A DNA stretch of 64,000 nt from Oceanobacillus oncorhynchi. Lineage in GTDB: Bacteria; Bacillota; Bacilli; Bacillales; Amphibacillaceae. The notes beneath the pieces are model-generated. The model saw only the letters and a program-made list of their open reading frames with translations. It searched no databases and had not been told where the DNA came from. Position 1 is the first letter of the stretch, and the number at the start of each line of letters is the position of its first letter. The stretch covers positions 2,914,001 to 2,978,000 of the forward strand of contig NZ_CDGG01000001.1 in the NCBI RefSeq assembly GCF_000821065.1, written 5' to 3'. This document shows, piece by piece, positions 8,308 through 16,459 of the stretch. The position numbers were made by a program, and so were the translations under genes.

Positions 8308-8754
8308 ATGAAGTTAACTTCCTATGAAGAGCATAAAAAGCATACTTTTGATAGTTATTGTAAGAAAACTTTAAAAAATGAAGTGATTAACATCCAAAGA
8401 CAATTACAACGCCAGCGTGAAGTAGAGGTATCTTTTACAACTTTATCAAATTTTGAACCTCAAGAACTTGCAGTTATTGATGATTATGTCCTGGAAGGGT
8501 ATTATTTTCAAGTTTTAGGATATGAAGTCATTTTAAAAAATGAAGAACTAATTCGTTCACTTTGTCACTTATCTGATAAAAAACGAGAAGTTATTCTTTT
8601 ATCCTACTTCTTGAATATGACAGATAAGGAAGTCGGAAAAATATTGGGTCGTGCTCGAAGCACAGTACAATATCAAAGAAAGAAGGCACTAGAAGAATTA
8701 AAACAGAGATTGGAGGGGAATGATGATGGATCAAAATCAATTGATTTCTCTTAA
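8308..8754 (+). CDS. Sigma-70-like regulator of an integrative element (Tn916 ORF7 type)
   Basis: 148 aa. The C-terminal half has the region-4 pattern LSDKKREVILLSYFLNMTD, then a helix-turn-helix with ILGRARSTVQYQRKKAL, as in the small sigma-like proteins of Tn916-family conjugative elements. I choose ATG 8308 because the following MKLTSYEEH start resembles that of Tn916 ORF7; in-frame ATG 8266, which also has AGAGGAGG in front, would add 14 residues. It overlaps the next gene. It would activate element genes such as excision functions, but no conjugation genes remain here. Confidence 0.75.
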   Translation: MKLTSYEEHKKHTFDSYCKKTLKNEVINIQRQLQRQREVEVSFTTLSNFEPQELAVIDDYVLEGYYFQVLGYEVILKNEELIRSLCHLSDKKREVILLSYFLNMTDKEVGKILGRARSTVQYQRKKALEELKQRLEGNDDGSKSIDFS

Positions 8755-8980
8755 TTCAGTAAATGAATTGTTACCTTTCTCTATTATTGCAGAAGCTTCA
8801 AAGGGTGAGGTAGAAGCTATAAACGCAGTGCTTAAACATTATGAACCTTATATAAATAAACTATCGTTACGGTTAGTACAAGATGATTTTGGTGCTTCTC
8901 AAATGGTAGTAGATGATTATACACGTAGACGCTTAGAAACAAAATTAATTACAGCTATATTAAGATTTGAATTGACTTAG
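8726..8980 (+). CDS. Helix-turn-helix protein of an integrative element (Tn916 ORF8 type)
   Basis: 84-aa protein with the segments LLPFSIIAEASKGEVEA and LKHYEPYI, ending in TRRRLETKLITAILRF, the layout of the small HTH proteins paired with the sigma-like gene in Tn916-type elements. Three ATGs occur in a row; 8726 gives the best distance from GGAGGGG. It overlaps the preceding gene by 29 bp, so translation is likely coupled. Confidence 0.75.
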   Translation: MDQNQLISLNSVNELLPFSIIAEASKGEVEAINAVLKHYEPYINKLSLRLVQDDFGASQMVVDDYTRRRLETKLITAILRFELT

Positions 8981-9141
8981 GGTTTTTATTCTTAAGCATT
9001 TTAATCCTCGTTCTTCCTAGTTGATATTTGATAAAGAAAGCTTTGAGAAAATTCAATGTTGTATTAGGAACAAATCAGAAATGTTTTAAATAAGAAAAGA
9101 GACAATTTGGAGGATTACAAGACAAATGATTATTATTAGCT

Positions 9142-9191
9142 AAAACTATCACCACTTTGTAAAGGTGATTAAAGGAAGTGGTGATAGTTTT
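9142..9191. terminator. Bidirectional terminator between convergent genes
   Basis: Perfect 16-bp stem AAAACTATCACCACTT / AAGTGGTGATAGTTTT with an 18-nt loop; A-rich on one side and T-rich on the other, so it can serve both the HTH gene (+) and the nuclease-like gene (-). Confidence 0.75.
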
Positions 9192-9228
9192 GCAGCCCAT
9201 GATGATTATAAGTTAATATTTAGCTTTT

Positions 9229-9879
9229 TCATTGTAACAAGTTTGCTAGGTTTATTGAGATCGTGGGCTCCTTTGCTGACTCTCTAAACATAAGTAAGAT
9301 TTCATTTTTAGAATTAATTTGTTCTTCTAAACTATTTAGAAGATGATCATTTGTCATTAGTTGATTATACCTTTCTTTATTCACATTTATTGCTAAAAAG
9401 ATTCCTTTTTTGTAGTTGTATCTATTAATGAATTGATCAATTTTCTTAATATCATTTAGCATATCTGTTGTAGAAAGTTTAGGATTAGCTTTGACTTCAA
9501 TAATTAAGTCTTGATTTTCATATGTACCCGGTTCATGTATTAAAAAGTCAGGGTAATATACTCCGTCTGTACTATTTACTCCAAATAATTGTGTGATTTC
9601 ATCACTTACTTGAGCCTTGCGAAGTTCAGCTTGTAAAATCACTTTTTCATTCAACCTATTTTCTTCCATAATTTTACGCAATTGATGATAAAGCTCATAA
9701 CAGAAAACTCGCTCATTATGCATACTCAAATATGGCATTAGCTTTTCACGCTTTTTATCCTGAGATTTAATATTATGAACATTTAACATAGAATCAATCC
9801 AATTTTGGTTTCCAAAATACACTTCTTCCACATTATTGATTGCTCTGCGAAGAAATTTAATGTATTCATGAATGTTCAA
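9229..9879 (-). CDS. Uncharacterised protein with possible PD-(D/E)XK nuclease core
   Basis: 216 aa on the minus strand, no signal or membrane segment. Residues near 130-155 read YPDFLIHEPG, then LIIEVKANP: Pro-Asp at the end of one strand and Glu-Val-Lys in the next, the arrangement of the PD-(D/E)XK nuclease fold. The rest is helical and Lys/Glu/Asn-rich. I cannot name a family. Being the only opposite-strand cargo gene between the element's HTH and recombinase genes, it could be a defence or restriction-related cargo gene. Start ATG 9879; ribosome site is AGGAATAAAACTT-like and modest. Confidence 0.5.
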   Translation of the reverse strand: MNIHEYIKFLRRAINNVEEVYFGNQNWIDSMLNVHNIKSQDKKREKLMPYLSMHNERVFCYELYHQLRKIMEENRLNEKVILQAELRKAQVSDEITQLFGVNSTDGVYYPDFLIHEPGTYENQDLIIEVKANPKLSTTDMLNDIKKIDQFINRYNYKKGIFLAINVNKERYNQLMTNDHLLNSLEEQINSKNEILLMFRESAKEPTISINLANLLQ

Positions 9880-10218
9880 GTTTTATTCCTCCAATCCTAC
9901 CTATTCTTTCCTTTAAATACATAATATCATAAACACGTTATAGCCAATTAGTATTAAATTCTTAATCGTAACAGCTTAACAAATGTAGAACATTTACCAA
10001 ACACATGCAAGTTCAATTTATGATTTCTTTTTTTGGTTTTTACTCGTTTTTGGCAAAATGGTTCTTTCTATTTGTAGTAATAGCAAAGGAAGGAGAGAAA
10101 GGAAAGTCAGCATTTCTTATTTAAAAAAATAGATGTGTGGCATATGGAACTTTCCTTTTTCTTTTAGCAGTCACTTAAAGTGGGAGAATGATTTTTAACG
10201 TTCTTTGATAAAGAAAGC
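9880..10218. other. Gene-free stretch of the element
   Basis: Contains the second copy of the TTTTTGGCAAAAT / CTATTTGTAGTAAT motif (10048-10090) followed by a purine-rich ribosome-site-like run but no usable frame, and a 15-base exact repeat TTTGATAAAGAAAGC (10204-10218, also at 9027-9041). It looks like the scar of deleted element genes. Confidence 0.5.
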
Positions 10219-10308
10219 ATGATTAATCTCATGCATTATAAATTGGAAAATCAGATACGTTCTGCTGATGAAGAGCTACTTGATTCTTGCGCCATGACTT
10301 TCTGCTGA
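10219..10308 (+). pseudogene. Short frame, probable remnant of an element HTH gene
   Basis: A 29-codon frame beginning MINLMHYKLEN and containing the charged stretch SADEELLDSCA, ended by TGA. It follows the exact repeat shared with 9027-9041. The composition is coding-like but no family can be named and no ribosome site is evident. Confidence 0.25.
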
Positions 10309-10384
10309 AACGAGCGATAAACAAAGAATCTAATGTAATCGTGGTGGATTACTGGCGATGACTCATTAGCAGTATAATGATACT

Positions 10385-10495
10385 CCCCTACCGTCATGGT
10401 TCGAGCGTTTGGAGCGTCGCAAGCTATGAGTAGGGCTGGAAGAAATACTTGCAGGGGTGAAATTCCCGTGGAGCTGTACCAACAGCCGTCTGATT
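10385..10495 (+). ncRNA. GC-richer, probably structured segment upstream of the recombinase genes
   Basis: Unlike its AT-rich surroundings, this stretch is about half G+C and can fold: CCCTAC (about 10387-10392) pairs with GTAGGG (about 10431-10436), with further pairing inside (GCG/CGC around GTTTGGAGC). It has no open frame and lies just before the SHOCT-like gene. It may be a structured RNA or a cis DNA site (oriT or recombination accessory site) of the element. Confidence 0.35.
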
Positions 10496-10530
10496 TTTTA
10501 TTTTGAAATTCTTTGAGGAGGTAGGTTTTT

Positions 10531-10677
10531 ATGAAAAAGAATTTGATTAAATACAGTATGCAAATTTCTATGTTAAAACAATTACTGACTTATAAGTTAA
10601 TTTCAGAGGAAGAATATAAAATGGCAAAAAGTAAATTAATGAAAGATTATCATATTATCTCTGATATTACAGGCTGA
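10531..10677 (+). CDS. 48-aa SHOCT-like protein
   Basis: Strong ribosome site GAGGAGG, ATG 10531. The peptide has the short C-terminal-helix pattern LKQLLTYKLISEEEY, then KMAKSKLMKDY, the usual SHOCT domain pattern (short, with L-x-x-L-I-S/T-E-E-E-Y/F). Small SHOCT genes of this kind often precede serine recombinase genes in Firmicute elements. Function unknown; 56 bp separate it from the recombinase start. Confidence 0.65.
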   Translation: MKKNLIKYSMQISMLKQLLTYKLISEEEYKMAKSKLMKDYHIISDITG

Positions 10678-10733
10678 CTTTTATTTTAAATCGCCGTAGA
10701 ATATTGGTAATAAAATCCAAGGAGGGATTTGTA

Positions 10734-12527
10734 ATGTCAGAGGTTGAAATTATAAAAGGAAACAATTCCCGTTTTAGCCATCGGCGAGGCAAAGCTATTG
10801 AACAGCGTCGAGTAGCTGCATATTGTCGGGTTAGTACAGATGATGAGGATCAATTAAGTAGTTATAAGTCACAAGTTACCTATTATAAGGATTTAATTAA
10901 TAACAATCCGGAATGGGTATTTGCTGGTATTTATGCTGATGAAGCGATTACAGGAACACAAACGGTTAAGCGGGAAGATTTTCAAAGAATGATAAATGAT
11001 TGTATGAATGGAGATATTGATATGGTTATTACCAAATCAATATCTCGTTTTGCAAGAAATACTTTAGACACGCTTAAATACGTTCGAATGTTTAAAGAAA
11101 AAGATATTGCAGTCTTCTTTGAAGATGAAAAAATTAATACGCTTACGATGGATGGAGAATTGTTACTTGTAGTATTGAGTTCGGTTGCTCAACAGGAAGT
11201 TGAAAATATCTCTGCTAATGTAAAAAAAGGCTTAAAAATGAAAATGAGCAGAGGGGAGCTGATAGGTTTTCAAGGTTGCATTGGTTATGATTATAACCCG
11301 GAAGATAAAACGCTTACTATAAATGAAAAAGAAGCAGAAATAGTACGATATATATTTGAAAGATATGTGCAGGGTGCAGGAGGAAAGATGATAGCAAAAG
11401 AGTTGGAAGCTTTAGGCCATAAAACAAAAAAAGGCAATACAAAATGGCAAGACGCAACTATACTTCGTATTATTAAGAATGAGAAATATAAAGGTGATCT
11501 TTTAATGGGGAAAACCTTTACAGTTGATCCTATTACAAAACGTAGATTAAGTAATTTTGGAGAAGAAGATCAATACTATATAAAAAATAACCATGAACCA
11601 ATTGTCAGTGCTGAAATTTTTGAAAAAGCAGAAGAGATTAGAACACGCAGGAATCGGAACAAACTTAGAGTAGACAGAAATGGTGGCAAGAGGGAAAAGT
11701 ATAGTCGTAAGTACGCTTTTAGCAGCTTGCTTGAATGTCCTTATTGTGGAAGCATATTGTCGAGACGAAGTTGGCATGGTGGCAGTTCATATCATAAAAT
11801 AATATGGCATTGTATGACTAGTACAAAAAAAGGAAAACAATATTGCCCAGAGAGTAAAGGGATACAGGAAGAAATAATTGAAAAAGCATTTTTAGAAAGT
11901 TATCGTCTTATGTGTAATAATAATCAAGATGTCTTAGAAGAATTTTTGGAAAGAATGGAAGAGAGTTTAAGTGTAAATACAGCATATGAGAAGGTTTCTA
12001 AAATTGAGATAGAAATTGAAGCTTTAGAGAAAAAGAAAAATAAGTTGATTGATATGCATATAGAGGGTAGGCTAGATAAAGAAACATATGAAGATAAATA
12101 TAATAAGACAATCAAAAAACTCGATGACAAGAAACGAAGAAAAGCCTATTTACAATCAAGTCTTGATGATGAAAAAGATATTAAAGAACGATTGTTAGAA
12201 TTTAGAAAATTACTAGAAAAAGAAAATGGTCTAAATACTTTTGATCGATATGTTTTTGAAAGTATAATAGAGAAAGTAATAGTTGGTGGTGTGGATAATG
12301 AAGGAAATGACAATCCATATAAGTTAACATTTATTTACAAAATTGGAACAGTCGATTCATTAGATGGAAATAGTTTTAAACCTCCGAGAAAAAATAAAAA
12401 AAAGGAATCTTTTAATGAATTGTATTCCAATACTGAAAACGAGGAAAACGAATTGCGTTCCAATAGCAATTACCACACATGTAGAGGCTGTGACGGTGTT
12501 GTCGAGGATGGAAGAGTAAAGGGATGA
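10734..12527 (+). CDS. Large serine recombinase (site-specific integrase/excisionase)
   Basis: 597 aa. N-terminal resolvase domain with the catalytic serine in AYCRVSTD near residue 40, then SRFARN and the long catalytic helix; middle recombinase DNA-binding domain (about 185-300); zinc ribbon with CPYC and later Cys pair (about 335-390); a Lys/Glu-rich coiled coil (about 420-500). This is the standard layout for large serine integrases that move Tn5397/Tn4451-like elements. Start ATG 10734 after AAGGAGGG; the in-frame 10704 start lies before that site. The unusual C-terminal tail (HTCRGCDGV) is typical of recombinases whose 3' end is at the attachment junction (inference). Confidence 0.92.
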   Translation: MSEVEIIKGNNSRFSHRRGKAIEQRRVAAYCRVSTDDEDQLSSYKSQVTYYKDLINNNPEWVFAGIYADEAITGTQTVKREDFQRMINDCMNGDIDMVITKSISRFARNTLDTLKYVRMFKEKDIAVFFEDEKINTLTMDGELLLVVLSSVAQQEVENISANVKKGLKMKMSRGELIGFQGCIGYDYNPEDKTLTINEKEAEIVRYIFERYVQGAGGKMIAKELEALGHKTKKGNTKWQDATILRIIKNEKYKGDLLMGKTFTVDPITKRRLSNFGEEDQYYIKNNHEPIVSAEIFEKAEEIRTRRNRNKLRVDRNGGKREKYSRKYAFSSLLECPYCGSILSRRSWHGGSSYHKIIWHCMTSTKKGKQYCPESKGIQEEIIEKAFLESYRLMCNNNQDVLEEFLERMEESLSVNTAYEKVSKIEIEIEALEKKKNKLIDMHIEGRLDKETYEDKYNKTIKKLDDKKRRKAYLQSSLDDEKDIKERLLEFRKLLEKENGLNTFDRYVFESIIEKVIVGGVDNEGNDNPYKLTFIYKIGTVDSLDGNSFKPPRKNKKKESFNELYSNTENEENELRSNSNYHTCRGCDGVVEDGRVKG

Positions 12528-12674
12528 AAAAGGCAGCGAATGGTATGCTGTCTCAAAATAGAATGATTGAGAAATAAAAACTGAACCACCATACATTGAT
12601 AACGGTTATTTTAATGGAAGTAAATGGAGAACTAGATGAAGACAGAACTATCAACAGAACACTGTAGGATAAGT

Positions 12675-12703
12675 AAAAGAACGGAACAAATAGTTCTTTT
12701 TTT
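12675..12703 (+). terminator. Intrinsic terminator after the recombinase
   Basis: AAAAGAAC / GTTCTTTT stem with a 10-nt loop, running into TTTTTTT. The remainder of 12528-12863 holds no convincing gene and may include the right end of the element. Confidence 0.65.
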
Positions 12704-12863
12704 ATCCATTTGTGCCATTCATATATTTTTCACCTAATCAATTTCTATTATTTGATGATTAGATTAATATAGCATTATAAGAACAATTTATTACAGAACA
12801 AACCTTTCATGCTGGATGATAAAATCCAGCTGAGGCAAGTTCCATCAGAGGAGAGTGTACTGC

Positions 12864-13477
12864 ATGTTTAAAAAGATTGCCAGTGATGCATTAGGATTGA
12901 GTGATATTGGTAAAATTATTCAACCGGATAACTTCGATAAAACGGAATCAGATGATTACGTATTGCATGAAGAAGGGGAACAAATTCATTTTCTGATTAA
13001 ATCGAAATCAGATGAATACTGCTTTACGAATCGTTCCTCATCCACTTAGATGGGGAAAAGGCAACAAGCAGTAAGCGGAATATTTATCGCTATGATTACT
13101 ACCGCTATCCTATTCAGAACGTCACAGTAGAAACGGCTGGTACGATTGATCTGGACCTTGAAATAAAATTTACGATTGGAGGACAAGCTATTTCCGTAGA
13201 TATTGAGAAAAAGGAAGGCGAGGCTATTGCTGATTTATATAAATCATTAGTTACCATTTCACATATTCAAGACAGTGATGCACGTGTGAAAGGTTATGCA
13301 AAAGATAGTCTTGATTTATCCAAAACCTTATTCACTGACAACCGTTTTCAGGAAGGAACCATAGCGAATGAATTTGAAAAAGCTGCGAAATTTGCTTTTG
13401 ATTGGCTAAATACGACATACAATGACAATACACTGAAAGATTTTGGTGATATTTTTAAAAAATATCACCAAAATTAA
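12864..13477 (+). pseudogene. YvbH-like PH-domain protein, broken by a one-base deletion
   Basis: The first 62 codons (MFKKIASDALGLSDIGKII...) and the later frame (from about 13037, beginning LIHLDGEKATSS) together match the B. subtilis YvbH pattern: bacterial PH domain plus a C-terminal oligomerisation region. Between FTN and LIH five bases stand where six are needed, so the frame shifts near 13031 and hits TAG at 13047-13049. Restoring one base gives 204 aa, the length of YvbH. The break is not in a homopolymer, which argues for a real mutation. The 3' end overlaps an inverted repeat (13440-13474) that may serve as terminator. Confidence 0.8.
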
Positions 13478-13697
13478 TAAGGAAACTTTATAATGAATAG
13501 TGGCTCCTGATACACCATGATTAGACCAGATTAAATCACGTTTTAAAATAATCATTATATCTGCTTAAAGCGTGAGCGCTGAAGAAATTTGGTTTTTCTG
13601 TGTGCTCCGGTGATTGCTGAAAAGGTACTGACAAAGTAGAATAAAAACAAGCGTATTGTAGAAGATAGGAATTAATTAAAAGTTAGGAGAATGCCAA

Positions 13698-14132
13698 ATG
13701 ATTAACGGAGTGGAATTTGATTTTGTTGTAAAAGACAGCAAAGCAGCTTTAGCGCAGTACAAGTCTATTTTTGATGTAGAAGTAGTAGAAGAAACAAATT
13801 TTAAAGCAGGAAATAATGAAGCGGTATTTACCATTTACGGGACGCGTTTTCACATGCTTGATGAGAATCCTGAATATCAATTATTTGCTCCGAAAGAAGG
13901 GGAAACACAATCTTTTTGGTTCAATATTGCAGTTCCGGACATTCAAGAAACATATGAAAAAGCGATGGCTGCGAATGCAACAGAAATACAGCCTGTTACA
14001 AGGATGGAAGAAATGGGCATCTCTAATGCAATGTTTGCTGACAGCTATGGGTATGTATGGATGTTACATGAGATTCACCGCGAAGTATCCTTTGAAGAAC
14101 GCGTGGATATTTTAAGTAAAGACTTTGAATAA
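13698..14132 (+). CDS. VOC-superfamily (glyoxalase-like, PhnB-type) protein
   Basis: 144 aa with the beta-alpha-beta-beta-beta repeat of the vicinal-oxygen-chelate fold: opening FVVKDSKAALAQYKSIFDVEVV, centre GTRFHMLDENP, and end ADSYGYVWMLHE. Proteins of this size are annotated PhnB-like or glyoxalase/bleomycin-resistance-like; the substrate is not known. Cytosolic. Start ATG 13698 with AGGAGAATGCCAA. It is flanked by non-coding DNA, so probably a single-gene unit. Confidence 0.8.
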   Translation: MINGVEFDFVVKDSKAALAQYKSIFDVEVVEETNFKAGNNEAVFTIYGTRFHMLDENPEYQLFAPKEGETQSFWFNIAVPDIQETYEKAMAANATEIQPVTRMEEMGISNAMFADSYGYVWMLHEIHREVSFEERVDILSKDFE

Positions 14133-14583
14133 ATATCTGTGCTATTTTGTAGAGATGCTTACTTAAAAAGTTTCATACATCTGAAATCTTTATGACAGTC
14201 AAATATAAATGAAACAAAACGTTTACTAAATTCATTAGGGAAAATAGGAACGTTTTTTCTATATATGAATAGCAGAGATTGCAAACCCGTTAATCTATAA
14301 ACAGGCCTTGTTCGAGGTATGGTGCTCTTTAATTTTCTTCACTATATACTTATGACCCTGAAATAAATAACAATCGTAGGAACGTTCCTTTTGTGAATGC
14401 TATAATGACATCATGTGATGAAGGATCTGGTTATTATTGGGAATTTATTAAAAACTCCTACAGGAATAATAATCTTTTTTATTATCATAATGATAGCGTA
14501 TTTTATCATGTGATGATAGAAAAGCGTTAATATTAGAGCTCTCTATATAATTTAATCTATTTAAAAGAAGGAGGAAAAATAAT
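14133..14583. other. Gene-free stretch, 451 bp
   Basis: AT-rich. Holds a GGAACGTTCC palindrome (about 14379-14388), a TATCATAATGATA palindrome (about 14484-14496) and two copies of ATCATGTGATGA (about 14411 and 14507). The last three are near the promoter side of the next gene and could be regulator sites; no coding frame is convincing. Confidence 0.4.
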
Positions 14584-15621
14584 ATGGACAAGTCAAATAA
14601 AAACTTTACCCCCGTACGTCTGCATCTGGAATTAACAGACGCTTATTTGTCGGATTATGAAAAAAGAATGCTGAATCGGTATGGGGAGACTTTAACTGGT
14701 GGATCAATATCCCGAGACATTCTGATTCCATCTGATATGCCGCTGCACAACCTTCATTATGCAATTCAAAAACTATTTGGATGGCAAAATGCGCATCTGC
14801 GCAAATTTCAACTTCCTGATCCTGTATTTCAGAAACTGACCGGAGGCATGGTAAAGGGCTGGTCTGATTTAGTAGGTACGCTATTTCAACCTCCTTCTGA
14901 AGCAGAAAGTGATCTTTTTTGGGACGAAGATTATAAAAGTGGAAGTATCCATACATGGTTGAGGAAGAAGTATACAGGGCCTTTCATATATAAGGGGACA
15001 CTGGAGCAGCCGGAAATAGCGAAGCAGGATATGAAGGAAATGTTAAATTATTTTACAATGATTGAAGTGAAAGAATCATTTACGGATTATCTGGAACGGA
15101 AAAAGCAAAATCCTGATACAGAAATGAGAACCATCCGGAAAGCGCCATTAGTTGAATTAACTCTTGCTGAAATGCGCTCAGCGTTTACTTTAGAGGGGGA
15201 TGTGGAAAACTTGCTGGAGCGTCTGGAAGTGGATAAGGTAATCGCTGCGAAAGCGGAAGAAATACAGGACAATAAATTGTTTCCCGTAACAGATGAACTC
15301 ATTTATCAGTATGATTTTGGAGATGATTGGACGGTAAAAATCACCAAATATGAGGATTGTGCGGATTTATTACATCGAAATTTGATAGATCAAGAGGAGT
15401 TGGCGGAAGCAGAAGCAATGGTTTTGGATAAGCATAAACCAGTTTGTATTCATAAACAAGGTATCTCCGTATGTGATGATGTTGGCGGCTTAAGCGGATT
15501 TGCCAATTTTTTAGGAACTATTTATGAAAGCGAAGATAGGCTGGAAAAGTCTGAGATGCGGGCTTGGGCAAAAAGCCTTGGCTGGAGTGCGCAAAAGGTT
15601 TCTGTAAAAACATTATTATAG
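14584..15621 (+). CDS. Plasmid pRiA4b ORF-3 family protein
   Basis: 345 aa, no membrane segment. Contains the family hallmarks: LHNLHYAIQKLFGWQNAHLRKF near residue 55 and the YQYDFGDDWTVKI motif near residue 242, followed by Asp/Glu/His-rich helices and a CDDVGG motif. The family is named after an Agrobacterium Ri-plasmid ORF and is found in plasmids and IS1096-like elements; its molecular role is unknown. Start ATG 14584 after AAGGAGG. No operon partner nearby. Confidence 0.8.
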   Translation: MDKSNKNFTPVRLHLELTDAYLSDYEKRMLNRYGETLTGGSISRDILIPSDMPLHNLHYAIQKLFGWQNAHLRKFQLPDPVFQKLTGGMVKGWSDLVGTLFQPPSEAESDLFWDEDYKSGSIHTWLRKKYTGPFIYKGTLEQPEIAKQDMKEMLNYFTMIEVKESFTDYLERKKQNPDTEMRTIRKAPLVELTLAEMRSAFTLEGDVENLLERLEVDKVIAAKAEEIQDNKLFPVTDELIYQYDFGDDWTVKITKYEDCADLLHRNLIDQEELAEAEAMVLDKHKPVCIHKQGISVCDDVGGLSGFANFLGTIYESEDRLEKSEMRAWAKSLGWSAQKVSVKTLL

Positions 15622-15782
15622 AAAGTTTAAGGGAAATAATTCCTTTCTTAAAGGGGTTACCATTTATTATTTTTCTCATACATAAGAAGCGAGTAGTATC
15701 CGTCTGATACGCTTTAGAAAGGTGCCACTTGAATAAGTGCATGTTTCATGCAGATAAAACACATATATAAGGAGCTAGTTAC

Positions 15783-16244
15783 ATGTACAAAATCTTCTCC
15801 TGGGCGGCAGTGATATTTTGGATGGCGCTTATTTTTTATTTATCCCATCAGCCTGCTGCCATTTCCAATGAACTCAGTTCAGGAATTACCGAAATAATTA
15901 TAAACACCTTGGAGAATCTTGCTTCTTCATTCCAGTTCCATATAGAAGAGCTGCATCATATCATTAGAAAAAATGCGCACTTTTTTGCTTATTTAATACT
16001 GGGCATTCTCGTTTTGAACGGATTAAGAAGAAGCGGTGTATTTGGCAAGCGAGGTATAGGTATTGCCTTGTTGATTTGTATTCTGTATGCCATCACAGAT
16101 GAGGTGCATCAGTTATTTATCCCCGGGAGATCCGGAGAGGTGAGAGATGTCTTGATTGATAGTGGTGGTGCGAGCACAGGAATTGTCATTTATTTACTAA
16201 TTTCCAAGCTGGTAAAGCGGCGCAACAAAAAGCGTATCCGCTGA
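15783..16244 (+). CDS. VanZ-family membrane protein
   Basis: 153 aa with about four membrane helices. Family motifs: KNAHFFAYLILGIL in the middle and the ITDEVHQLFIPGRSGEVRDV segment before the last helix. VanZ proteins contribute to teicoplanin tolerance in one transposon, but most chromosomal members have no known role. Start ATG 15783 after AAGGAGC. Followed by a clear terminator and then the insertion sequence. Confidence 0.85.
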   Translation: MYKIFSWAAVIFWMALIFYLSHQPAAISNELSSGITEIIINTLENLASSFQFHIEELHHIIRKNAHFFAYLILGILVLNGLRRSGVFGKRGIGIALLICILYAITDEVHQLFIPGRSGEVRDVLIDSGGASTGIVIYLLISKLVKRRNKKRIR

Positions 16245-16363
16245 CAAATGGTTTTGCTTTGCAGTTCATTGTTTTTTAATGATAGCTTCCCAATGGTTTT
16301 AATGCTTCTGCAGTTTGATATGTATAAAAAATTCTAGAAGCTTTAGAGAAATTCAAAGAAAGT

Positions 16364-16404
16364 CTTTATACTTCAACAACAAAAAGTATAAAGGCTGTTT
16401 TTAA
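16364..16404 (+). terminator. Intrinsic terminator after the VanZ gene
   Basis: CTTTATACTT / AAGTATAAAG stem (10 bp, 10-nt loop) followed by GCTGTTTTTAA. Confidence 0.75.
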
Positions 16405-16459
16405 TTTGAATCACTGGATAAAAAACAAAAATTACAACTATTTTTTCCATATATGCTAA

